Origin: Tetracentron sinense
Taxonomy: Eukaryota; Streptophyta; Magnoliopsida; Trochodendrales; Trochodendraceae
Length of the DNA: 64,000 nt
Direction of reading: 5' to 3'
Assembly: GCA_015143295.1 (NCBI GenBank)
Contig: CM026571.1
Span: 33,756,505-33,820,504, forward strand
Of this stretch, positions 31,421-42,348 are shown one piece after another. A program made the translations under genes and the position numbers. A model generated the notes under the pieces. The model was not told where the DNA came from and did not search any database. It saw only the letters and a program-made list of their open reading frames with translations. Each line of letters begins with the position of its first letter. Position 1 is the stretch's first letter.

Positions 31421-32934
31421 AAAAAAAGAATGAATAAAACATATTATTTCTCTGAGGATATTGTCGAAGATTTGTTCGAAGACCTTCTCGGCAATGAGCT
31501 CGTCACTCTCCCTGAAAGTAGGAGACCCTAAGAGATCGAAATGAAGGACGACCCCAAATATTGTTCTTATCATCGTATAATCAGTCACAAAATAAAAGAT
31601 TATTTTGTACTGAAAGAGATCATTCAGTGACTCTTGGACAATAATAAAATCGTCATTGGTCAAGATTTGCAACAAAAAGCTACATCCAACATAATGGTTG
31701 TTTCAGAACCGCTTGATAAAGATGAAGCTCTTCTAAGTGACCACTCTTTTGGTGATAAACCATCAAATGAAGAGGACTGGACTCTTTTTAAAAGCAAAGG
31801 AACCAAGAAGAAAAAACAATTGACCCAAAATACTGATGCTAGAAAGCAAGGTCAGGTTAAAAGGCAGGCTCAAGCTCAGAGAAAAAAAGGGAAGCACATA
31901 GCCAAAGCTGAGAAGAAGAAGAAGTAAAGAGAAAGAGTGAGGAAAACCAAGAAAAATGGAACTTCCCAAGACAGTCTTCTGGAACAAAAGTCATTGATGG
32001 CAATAACCTTAATGGATTTCATCCCTTCAGGAGATGAATCTAACATCTTCTCTTGTCATTTTATCAATGCGGTCTCGAATGAAGACCTTTCATGGTTAAA
32101 TGCCCCAAGGCAATTAGTAGCCTGTAGTCTAGAAAGGCACCAGGCATTTCAGGATTGGCTCAATCAATCTGAAGATATTGAACTCCCAGAAAGGAGACCG
32201 TCCACACCGGGTGGACACCTACAGGAATTTTAGATCTTTTTGAAGGATTTTCATCTGGAGAAGAACGAGAAGCAGATGATGAACAAGTACAATCCGATTA
32301 CAATCCGATTACCTTCAAAAGACACCAGGTACACCGAAGACTCCAAGTCAATATCATCGTCAAACACGGCGATCGGTGCAAATCTTAAGTCAGCCCTAGA
32401 ATTAAGATTCACTCGCTGTAGCCGGTTCAAACAAAGACCCTCTAACAGAAGAAGCAGTCCTAAGCTTAGTGTCGATTGATAGTTTATTGGCTTCTGAACA
32501 AATTTCAGCGTTCTGAGGGCTTTCCAACTTCTCCAATGGCTATATATCCAAGGAAGAATAAGAAGAAAACAGTAAATGAGCACCACTCAGTACTCTTGAG
32601 GGTTCCAAATTAGAATCCGCAACTCTAACTCGACAAGAAACATCAGCTGCTACTGAGGCATCAGGCCTACGCTGTTACAAAACTCGATGGTCTATGCCAA
32701 TTTCAGCCCAATCTGGAAGTCCAACTCTTGGAAGGAGAACCATCAAAACCAATCGATCAGACAATTGCCAAAGTCTATCAACTCAATCTCCGATCAGGTA
32801 GAAAACTACAACCGAGATTTGTATCAGTTCAACATGAAAATTGGATCAGAGCTCAACCGGCCTAAACTCAAGCAGCTCCCGGTAATGAGAGGGTCAAGTA
32901 CGATATCCTAGCTCATCTAAAGAAGATCCATTTT
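31421..32934 (+). pseudogene. Tat2 gag-protease linker
   Basis: Broken frames include KYCSYHRIISHKIKDYF near 31555, similar to the C-x2-H-x4-H zinc-like motif that ends gag in Tat elements, but the last metal ligand is replaced by Tyr. A Lys-rich stretch lies at 31800-31926 and an acidic region (MDFIPSGDESNIF) near 32010. The domain identity of the rest is unknown. Confidence 0.5.
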
Positions 32935-33315
32935 TTGTTAAGTGTTTATGATGCTCTCAAGATGTCTCTTGAATTGAGAAGGTCTCTCATATATGCCCTC
33001 TCCAATCCGGAGGACTTCTCTAAAGAAGTTACAAGTCAACCGTCACAACCTCCTCAAACAGGAACTCCATACATTTTCACAATCACATTTAATGATGAAG
33101 ACATACGAGCTAAAACTCTCCAACACAATCGACCATTGTTCATTACTGGTATATTTAATGAAAATAGTGTCTCCCGAGTAATGATTGATGGAGGTTTAGC
33201 CTTCAACATCCACCCAAAAAAATGTTGTCCAAGCTTGGCATACATATGAATAAGCTTCATGAAAGTAACCTGATCGTCCAAGGGTTTAACCAAAATGTAA
33301 AGTCCATGTTTTATG
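32935..33315 (+). pseudogene. Tat2 protease, first part
   Basis: YIFTITFNDEDIRAK and then VMIDGGLAFNI around 33090-33215 match the start of a plant gypsy aspartic protease (usual motif D-S/G-G-S-A-x-N). The catalytic DGG is present. The frame shifts near 33230 into LGIHMNKLHESNLIVQGF. The domain is then cut by solo LTR G and continues after 35447 (VIDVDTSYNTLLG, about 35515-35555). Confidence 0.75.
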
Positions 33316-35447
33316 TGTTGGCTTATTCTGGTGTCAAAACAAGTAAGTGTAGGTGTCTAGGTGTGTATCTTGTATCATTGCCTTCAAGCATCCATGACAA
33401 GTGAAGTTGAAGACCGAAGAAGATTGGTTGAAGACTCATTTCCTTCGTTTCACTCATAGGATGGTAAGTGACCTAGATACCATGTTACCATAGGTGGGAA
33501 TTGACTTAGAATAAACCTAACATGATACCAAACCGAGTTGGCTTGAAAGTTCGGCTCGGTTCAGCTTGATCAAGCCAAGCTTGAGCAGATATTTCAGGCT
33601 CGATCGAGCCGAGCCGAGCTTGAAGCTGAGCTCAAAATTTTAAACAAGCCGAGCTCGAGCCCTCCCCTGTTTGATTCGGCTCGGCTTGAAGTTCAGCTCG
33701 TACAAGCTTGATTCAGTTCAAAAATCGGCTCGGCTTGGTATTTATTATATATGTGTTTAAATTTATAATATATATTTTATAATTTTTGAAGTCCGTAGAC
33801 ACTTTTCCTCGTAAAAAGTAAAATATTAAATTATATTGTATAAAATTTTGAGTCGACAATCAATACCTAAACTATATTTAATAAAATTTCAAGTCCACAT
33901 CGCACTTTTCTAAAATGGTCCTTTGTCTCCGGTAGTGACTCCCTACTGTTCTCCGATGGGTTAATCCTCATCAACGCTTGACTCTCACCTCCAATGGTCC
34001 TTCCTCTTCGGCAGTAGCTCCTAACTATTCTCCGGTAAGTCCTTCCTCATCAACACCTGCTTATCTCAGCCTACAAGATTCAGTTCTCTGAAATTCCTGT
34101 CTGGGTTTGGTTGTATGAACTTTCGTTTTTATGAGAAGGTGATGGTAAAATTCATTTGAATGTAGCAAGCCGAGATCAAGCTAAGCCAAGCTCGGCTCGA
34201 GCTCGAATCAGTTCAAGCTCAAGCCGAGCTCAAGCTTGGTAATCTACGTTCAAGCCGAGCTTCGAGCCTAGTTATTTGAGTTTGATTCGAGCTCGGGCTG
34301 AGCCGAGCCTAGTCTAAACACCTTCAAGCCGAGCTCGATCTTGACTAAGCTCAGCTCAGCTCAGCTCGAATACACCCCTAGTGTTGAGATATGTAGCGCT
34401 AAACAAGTTTACAATCCTGAAATTTCTCAAAAAACTAAGGTTGCTTGTAGGTGGCATATCTCCCAAACCGTAGCTCAGATTTTGCTCCATAATATAACAA
34501 ATCGACCGTGTCAAAAAGAGCTACAACTTTCATAAAAGGTGCAAGAGCTAAAAATGATTTTTTAACTCTCAGTCGACTGAAACAACTCCCAGGGTTGACC
34601 CTGATATGGATTTTCTTGTTAAATCCGATTTTTGGCAGTTTCTAATACTTGGGGTTGCTTCCCTATTTATGGTGAACCCTTCTGGTTTGTGGGTTGCATG
34701 TTTGGGGGAGTATAGAGAGTGTTTTTTACTATCACTAGAGTTTATAAAAACTCTTATTTTCATTGTCTCTCCTCCCCTTTGTTAATCTTTCTCCCATCCT
34801 AGATTTTGCTAGTCATTGCATCAATCTTGCTTGCTTGGACTTTTCCATTGAAGGAGTCCATCTAAGAATTGATTCTTATCAAACCATCAACCCGTTTTGG
34901 ATAGAACAACTTGGTCGGAGGGTTCTGGAGCCTTTGCGAAGGAGATCGATCTGAGACAGATCGTGGTAGTGTGATTTGGTCGGTGGAATCCGAAGCCGTC
35001 ATTGACGGAGATTGATCGGAAGGTTGTAGATTGTTTTCGAGACATAAAGAGAAGTACAAACAGCTGCGGTTAATCATGTGACTTGAGAGTACGTGATGAC
35101 TTTTCCAAGTGTGGAGGATTAAGAACTGAAGGATCATAGTGTCGAGTCCGAAGGAGTCAAGTTCGAGTCTTGTAAGTTCTTGTTAACTTTGTCTTAGTGG
35201 ATTCTCATGGCTGGACTAGGTCCCCTGGTTTTTCCTAAAAGGGTTTCCACGTAAAAATCCTCGTGTTATGGTTTGCATGTTTCTCTCTATTTCCGCACTT
35301 AAAGTACATCATCCCTTAAGTTAATAACTTAATTGTTTAAATATTAAAAATTGTAGATAGACTTATAGGGAAGCCTAACCATCCCCTTAAACTTGTGAGA
35401 TTCTCAACTCGAACCCTAGATTTGAGGTTCACCGAAATTTTTTCACA
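33316..35447 (+). mobile_element. Solo LTR G (copia-like)
   Basis: TGTTGGCTTATTCTGG at 33316 interrupts the Tat2 protease. The host frame resumes with KTRFGDIS near 35475. The right half has copia-type R/U5 features: GGACTAGGTCCCCTGG, TTTCCACGTAAAAATCC and TTTCTCTCTATTTCCGCACT. The right border (TTTTTTCACA, about 35447) is approximate; flanks TTATG and AAATG match only in part. A palindrome CAGTCGACTG (34570-34579) and AGGGTTGACCCT (34591-34602) lie 60-95 bp before a TATTTATG box. A GCTCG-rich block (33530-34380) sits inside. Confidence 0.65.
33530..34380. repeat. GCTCG-rich block, possible non-autonomous DNA transposon
   Basis: Two zones dense in CGAGC and CGGCTCG in both orientations (33550-33745 and 34160-34380) flank about 400 bp of ordinary AT-rich sequence. 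The right edge reads GCTCGAATACACCCCTA, whose complement TAGGGGTGTATTCGAGC resembles a hAT terminal repeat. No matching left terminus or 8-bp duplication was found, so element borders are unproven. Dense subterminal motifs are typical of hAT ends. Confidence 0.45.
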
Positions 35448-37039
35448 AAATGAACTGCATGGCTAACCTTAAGACGAGGTTTGGAGATATCTCTTAAACT
35501 ACAATGTTTTCTGGTGATTGATGTTGATACATCATACAACACCTTGTTGGGGTGCCAGTGGATGTATAACCATCTTGTTGTGCCTTCTACCTAGCACCAA
35601 TGCCTCAAATACCCACAGTAAAACATGCAAATATGAATCGATGCTGATGATGATCCGTTCAATGATGCAGAGGTATATTATGCAGATGCGCGCTTCTATG
35701 TCAAAAGTGTCAAAAAAAATATTCAGCAAAATCCCAAGGGGCAAAAGTTGAGAATGGCCTGAAAAGCGATCCTGGACTTGCCCAAACTGCAGTTTTGAAA
35801 ATGGTGTTCCAATATACCCCCAAAGTCTCAAAGAAAAGAAGGGCAACCAACCCTGGATTTGGTCGAATCTCTCCGGAATCTCAAAATGGACAAACCGGTT
35901 TACCCCTTTCAGATTTGAAAGGTCAAACGAATTGACCATCTTCAAACTCTTAAAGCTGATCATCTGGTTCCTTTGAGGAAGATGGACTGTACAATAGTAG
36001 AAACTACCTCAAATCATACTGTTTTTAGCACAGAAAGAGGATAGAAGTCTATACTCGATAATTCTTTCAGTTAATATGAAATAATTAATCCTGCATATAC
36101 CGATGAAAGGCACAGAGTGATCAAACCTTACAGGAAGAAGTCAAATTATGACAAACAGACCCTCATAGTCCTAAAAAATGATAGGCTGAATCTTGAAGAA
36201 AAAGAACAGATCAAAGGAACTCTCCTACCTATTTATGAAGCTGCACTGGAGATAGACCAGTATAAAGCCTTGGATACTGGTGACTATGTTGATGTTGTCA
36301 CAACAGGAGTCAGGTATAAGACCTTAGTCTTTGTATTCGGGAAAAATCATAACCAAACTGTAAATATGGTCACGGCCAGAGAAGATCCCCAATCAAAAGA
36401 AGCTTCTATGGAATGGCTCCCGGAAGAGACAGTGTCTCGCCAAGCATCACCATGAGTTCAAGCGGCTCATCAAGATATGATTAATAGTCTGGCTAAGGTC
36501 AGTCTTGATACATGGCAAAAATGGCCAACAACGGAGGTCATTCCCAATGGTATTGTCTCATCCAGAGGAGCATGGGAAAAGCCCATTGTTTTTTAATTTG
36601 CATGACAAACAGGCAAAGCCACCCCTTAGAACAACAAAATGAACAAAAGAATGAACCCTTATCAGAAGAAGTCTGTGTATAATCCAGCAATTAAGAGAAT
36701 GCTTGAGAAACATGAATTCAATACTGAAGAAAAGCAAACTGAGCGTAAAATTATGCCAGCACTTAGGGCTTTGGCTACTAGTAAGTGGGCTGGCTCTAGC
36801 TTGGGAAGTTCTAAATCTGAAAATTTTGATTCTTCATCAAATGAAGATAAAATCTAAACCGTGAATATTATTACAGTGGACGAAGACTCCTCTTCAGGAG
36901 AGGAAATGATCATGGAAGAACTACTGGAAGAAATGGAAGTCCGTCCGGCTCTCCTCCAGAATTTGAAGCAAGAGGTCAGGCAACAATTGATGATCTCTTT
37001 GAAGTTAATCTGGGTACAGAACAGGATCCACAACCAACA
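35448..37039 (+). pseudogene. Tat2 protease end and RT linker
   Basis: The first part gives VIDVDTSYNTLLGCQW and NHLVVPST, the second conserved protease motif, in frame with a stop after it. Later frames (36117-36455, 36639-36857) have no named domain, as expected for the long linker before RT in Tat polyproteins. Stops are frequent. Confidence 0.6.
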
Positions 37040-38137
37040 TTCGTCAGTGTTTTCCTCTCCCCAATAGAAAATGAGGAATATCTTTGTCTCCTAAAAGAGT
37101 ACAAGGATGTCTTTGCTTGGAACTATACCAAAATGTCTGACCTAGATCCTAAAATTGTAGTCCATCATCTCACAACTCGAAACGTTGTCAGGCCAATCAA
37201 GCAGGCACAAAAAGAGCTCGCCCAGAACTGGTAGCTCAATTTGAAGCCAAAGTTGATAAACTCCTCAAAGAGAGGTTTAAAACCCTACTTGGCTTGCCAA
37301 CGTTGTTCCCGTAAAGAAGAAGAACGGAAATATCCGGGTTTGTATAGACTTCTGGGATTTGAATGAAGTTTATCCCAATGATGACTTCCCTTTGTCAATC
37401 ACAGAAATGATGGTTAATGCAACAACCGGCTTTGAAACCTTATCCTTCATGGATGAATATTCCGGTTACAATCAAATCAAGATGGCTCCGGAAGACAAAG
37501 AACTCACAGCATTCCGTACTCCCAAGGGAATGTTCTATTATAAAGGCATGCCATTTGGCCTCAAAAATCCCAGAGTAACCTATCAAAGGGCCATAACCAT
37601 CATATTTGGGGATATTCTTTATGACAAAGTCGAGTGCTATGTTGACGACTTAGTTGTCAAAACAAGCAACAAATAAATCATCTGGATGACCTTCGCAAAA
37701 TCTTCGACAGATTGCGACAACATCAGCTCAAAATAAACCCGCTCAAGTGTAGGTTCGGAGTCACATCAGGATAATTCCTAGGCTTTGTAGTACGCCATAG
37801 ACGAATCAAGATTGACCCTACTAAAATAATGGTCATTCGCGAAATACCCCCTCCAAGAAATCTATCCAGAGATTCATTTCCAATTTGGTCAGAAGGTGTT
37901 AATCGTTTTCACGGCCGATGAAGAAGGGAATATCATTCCAATGAGATCAAGCTTGTCAAAATGCCCAAAATGCCCTGGACAGCATCAAGACCTATCTCAC
38001 CAATCCACCAGTCCTCATAGGTCCTATTAGAGGAAAACCACTTATCCTTTATATAGCAGTACTCGAAGGATCTCTTGGAGCTCTCTTTGCTCAGCATAAT
38101 GACTAAGGGAAGGAAAATGCCCTATATTATCTGCCTA
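37040..38137 (+). pseudogene. Tat2 reverse transcriptase and start of RNase H
   Basis: After EYKDVFAWNYTKMSDLDPKI, the RT core is open at 37359-37676: FETLSFMDEYSGYNQIK, FRTPKGMFYYKGMPFGLKN, CYVDDLVVK with the catalytic YVDD. It continues in shifted frames to KINPLKCRFGVTSG and an RNase H start (LSFI-QYSKDLLELSLL) and breaks off at ALYYLP (about 38136), exactly where the copia LTR H begins. Upstream frameshifts near 37210-37330 disrupt the finger region. Confidence 0.85.
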
Positions 38138-38142
38138 GTATA

Positions 38143-39704
38143 TGGACCCTAGAGGGGGGTGATTAGGGTCAATGGCAAAATAAAATTTCTGCCTTAGTCT
38201 ATTTTACGGAATTAAAGAATTTAAGGCAAATGCAATAAACAATAATTAACAAGAAGAATAGAGATAGAGATAAGGAGTGAAAACACTAAGGCTTTGTTCA
38301 CAAGGTTTGACAACTTGTCTACATCCCCGCCTTTCAGCTTTCTGTTTTAAGGATTCCCACGATTTTACTCGCACAAGCTTCTTCACTGGGTGAAGCTCAA
38401 ACCTCTACAATCCTTTGCAGGCTAGGATACCACCTTTACAATCCCTTCCAGGCTAGGATACCACATTTACAATCTCCTTTCATAGGTTGAGATCACGACC
38501 TTCAATGCAAGAGAGCACCCTCTCTTGACTTCACAAAGCTATCCCGCTTCACAGACAAGAATCCATGATTCTTGATTTCTTTCAATACAAAGTGTGATTG
38601 GATTTGAATCCAAATACAAAGGTTCCTTGATGAGCTGAATAAGATTAGAATACGCAACCTAAAAGTCTCTCAAAAGATTGGGAGTTGAATGCTCAAATAC
38701 AAGAGATTGAGATTTCTAGGTTTTCAATGTATGATTTTGATGAGAGTTGAAAGCAACTAAGGATTTGATCAATAATGATTCAAGAGTTGTTCAAAGATTG
38801 TTTGATGTTCATAAATGAAATCAATTTATAGTTGAGCATTCAATCTAGCCATTGGGAACTCATTAATTGCGAAAATGGCCATTGAAAACTAGCCATTATA
38901 AGTGTTCCAGCAGGTTTCCGTCGACGGATGAGATTCTCATCCTTTGAACTGTCGATAGTTCATGGGACAGAAAGTTTAAAAACTTTCTGTAACCTAAACT
39001 ATTGACGGTTGGTCATTCCTCTGGCTCAGCCGTCGACGATTCATGGATGATTTTCCCATAAACCTCTGTTTTCAAAGACCAATATGATGAGAGTGATTTC
39101 CTAGGTCTTTTGACAATCCTTAGTCATGATTTTAACTATATTGTAAGATATCTTGGGGCCTTAGAATATTTTCCAATAATTCTTAGGTTCCTAAGGTCAA
39201 TCTAGGCACTTTGAGCATTTCAACTTTCCAAGCATTTGAAGACTTTTTACATAAGTCCTAGACTCTTCAAAGTAATAAAAAATAATTTTTAAACCCTCGT
39301 GAGAGTATTGATTCTTTTTATTTTGATCTTGAATGATTTTCACTTTGACTTCATGATCCGACTTGGACTTTAGGTGAGAACTTCAATCTTCATTGAATCT
39401 TCAATTTTGGCTTCAACTTTAAAATGATTAGTTCTTCACTTTTGATATGATCTTGAATTCTTCAATGTGATCTTAGAATTTGAGTCTTGAATTCGATTTG
39501 GAGTTTGATGGCTTTTTCTTGATGGATCATTTTTGACATGTGATCTCCTTTCTTTGCTTCATACCTTGAATGTTGGGCTAATGTTCTTACAATCTGAATT
39601 TTACATAAACTTCATAGAACCATTAGTACCAAAGTGATCATTTCATTATTATGTTATAATCAAAATTAATAAAGGTAGATAGTGTTGTAACCTTTAGGCT
39701 AACA
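38143..39704 (-). repeat. 3' LTR (H) of a truncated copia element
   Basis: On plus coordinates it runs TGGACCCTAGAGGGGG ... CTTTAGGCTAACA. On the minus strand the sequence just outside its start is CAAAAAGGGGGAGAT, a classic polypurine tract, so this is the 3' LTR with internal sequence to the right. The TATA box on the minus strand is CTATAAATT (38823-38831). Palindromes CCGTCGACGG (38918-38927), AACTGTCGATAGTT (38947-38960) and CGTCGACG (39031-39038) lie upstream of it. The left flank is the Tat2 RNase H. There is no second LTR in the window. Confidence 0.75.
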
Positions 39705-41030
39705 ATCTCCCCCTTTTTGATAATGACATACTAATGTAATGAAATGGGAATAAGCTCCCCCTCAATATATGTTTTTAATAAAAAAATTTGAGGTGGCTCC
39801 CCGTAAACATATGCATTCATATAAATTTTGCATTTTCAAGTAATATGCATAGTTTAGAACATTCACTTCCAAATTCAAAGAGATTCAAAGAACATCTTCA
39901 ATGTCTATTTAAGATACCAAGAAAAATTGAAGTTTCATTCATATCAATCAAAAGTATTAGCATTTACATGTGATCAATGTCAAGTCATGTCAAATGCACA
40001 AAAAGTATATCAACAAGATAAGTCTCATTCTTATTTAAAACAATCAAAGTATGACTTGCTTGTCACTTGTATACAAGAAAGTATAACGAGAGACATTTCA
40101 TATAGTCTAAAATTGACAAAGAGTACAAGCCATTTATAAAGAAATTCATTTCATTCATAACTGGAATTCCAATGGAAATATATTCATTTGAGCTTTTTAA
40201 TTCGTATTTCCATAATTATATTTCATTTCATCAAAAAGAGTACTCAAATAGAGTACAAGGGAATGTGGAATATAATTATTTCATTACATTCTCTCCCCCT
40301 TGGCATCATAAAAAAAATGTAAACATTAAAGCACACAAAAAAATTATATTGATCTTTTTCTTCTCTCTTTCTCTTTGCCTTGAGTGACATTTTTGACATA
40401 GTTTCTTTTCTCTTTCCTTTGGGGTCACTAGGAGAGGTATCATCCAAGATGACCGGCTCCTTGGATCTCTGCTGAGTATCGACCTGGGGTCTCTCTGAAG
40501 CTTGAATATCCACTGGGATTGGAATGTGAGATATCTTGACCTTCAAGTCCGTCAAGTCAATAGTTGCCCGAGTCACTGTAGTGGCTGTCTAATGGATGAT
40601 CGAAGCCTGAGTACCCAGTAAGGATGACATCTTATAGATGAAAGAACCTGAAGCCTTGACATCATCACTGATGTTGGAGATATCAGCTTCCATCTTCTCA
40701 CCTTGCTCTAAGGCATCTATGACCTTCCTCTCAATAAGAGTGAGAATAGAATCTGCTCTAGTCTTCATGACATCGCCAGCAACCCCAATATCCTCTAAGC
40801 GAGTCTCCACTATCTTAGCTCTAGCTCTCAGCTCAGTCTGAATGCCATCAATTCTTATCTCGAGAGATGAAAGTCTATCTCTAGTCTCATACTGGAAGCT
40901 CATCATACTGTCTCAGATGGCAGATTGGCTCAACATACTCTCCAAGCTAGAGCCAATGGAGGCTATCTAGCACATCAGGAGGCTCATATGATCTGCACTC
41001 ATCTCTTGTCTCCTAAGGGACTCAAAGAAT
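39705..41030 (-). mobile_element. Internal 3' fragment of the copia element with LTR H
   Basis: On the minus strand it holds two open stretches: 40589-40906 (coiled-coil-like, SSLEIRIDGIQTELRARAK) and 40244-40576 (ending in a Lys/Arg-rich KGKRKETMSKMSLKAKRK). A second PPT-like TATGATGCCAAGGGGGAGA lies at 40291-40310. These resemble the extra 3' ORF of SIRE-type copia elements, but I cannot name the protein. All of pol and the 5' LTR are missing. The right edge joins Tat2 integrase directly at about 41031. Confidence 0.5.
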
Positions 41031-41890
41031 GGTCCAGTATCCTCAAAATGAGGTGAGTTCATCGAGACAAACATCTGATGGGCATCAATACATCTTAGTT
41101 GCGACGGACTACTTCTCAAAATGGGCTAAAATCGTCGCTCTAAAAGAGGTCAAACTTCACTCAGTGGCAGACTTCATCCGGACCAACATCATATACCGGT
41201 TCGGAATTCCTAAAAGCATCATCACAGATAATTGGCAACCTTTTCGAAGCACCCTGATACATAAGTTATATGCCAAATTCGACATCAAAGAAAATCATTC
41301 CACTCGGTATTATGTAGTCGCGAATGGTCTCGCCGAAGCCTTCAATAAGACTTTGTGCAAAATCCTGAAGAAAGTTGTGGACAAAATCAAACGGGATTAG
41401 CACGAACCCCTACTCGAAGCACTTTGGGCTTACAAGACTACTTACCAGACTTTGACATAGACCACGTCGTATTCCCTGGTCTTCGACGGTGAAGCAATTC
41501 GCCCCCTAGAAATTCAAATTCCCTCCCTACAGGTGACAATTCAGCAGTCTATCACAAATGAAGACTTAGCTAAGGTTCGTCTTGCAGAGCTCGAAACTCT
41601 TGATGAATGTCGTCTTCAAGCCCAACAGAGTTTAGAGATGTACTGACAAAGGCTAACCAATGCCTTCAACAAAAGAGTAAGACTAAGGTATTTCAAAATA
41701 GGGGATTTGGTCTTAATGGTCAGAACTCCAATCATCGTCACTCGTTGAACCAAGAGAAAGCTCGAACCAAAGTGGGAAGGGCCCTATGTCATCGAGAAGG
41801 TATATTCTAATGGAGCATACTTGTTGACTTCAATGGATGGAGTGCGAATCATCCCTCCAACCAATGCAAGATTCCTAAAGCGATATTACT
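41031..41890 (+). pseudogene. Tat2 integrase (5' part missing)
   Basis: HQYILVATDYFSKWAK starts the visible core. IITDNWQPF carries the second catalytic Asp (usual G replaced by W) and NGLAEAFNKTL the Glu. The zinc finger and first Asp are gone, lost at the junction with the copia fragment. After a stop at 41398 the frame reads EALWAYKTTYQTLT and the C-terminal barrel VGDLVLMV-like (FKIGDLVLMVRTP), LEPKWEGPYVI and NGAYLLTSMDG, ending FLKRYYS. It is inactive. Confidence 0.85.
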
Positions 41891-41894
41891 CCTA

Positions 41895-42348
41895 AGAATT
41901 GAAAAGCTCGCTAGACCAAAACTTTAAAAGATGGTCTAGGCAAAATTAGAGCACCCAAAAAGACTCGTTAAGTTGAAAATTCGAAAGGAGGACTTAGGCA
42001 AAAATTAGAGTCAAAATTAAGCTCGCTAAGTCGAAAACCCTAAGGGGCGGCTTAAGAAAAAATTAGAGCGACAATGATTCGCTAAGTTGAAAACCCTAAG
42101 GGGCAGCTTAGGTAAAAAATTAGAGTCAAAATAAAAGACCCGCTAGACCAAAACTTCAAAAGACGGTCTAGGAAAAAATTAGAGCAACAAAAAACTCGCT
42201 AGACTAACACTCCAAGAGTTAGTCTAGGAAAAAATTAGAGCAATTTGACTGGCTCCTAAATACGAGCTAAAAATGATCACCGTGCTTCAAAAGTTTTCAA
42301 TATACAAGACCGAAGTCAAAACTTTCTTCGGTGCGAATGGAAACTACC
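41895..42348 (+). repeat. Tandem repeats in the Tat2 3' region, first copy
   Basis: Directly after the integrase stop, units of about 60-75 bp alternate CTCGCTAGACCAAAACTT-AAAAGA-GGTCTAGG and CTCGCTAAGTTGAAAACCC-AAGGGG-GGCTTAGG, each followed by AAAAATTAGAG. Each pair can form a hairpin (CTAGACC/GGTCTAG). The right end (42290-42348) is the start of the 91-bp array interrupted by solo LTR F. Confidence 0.75.
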
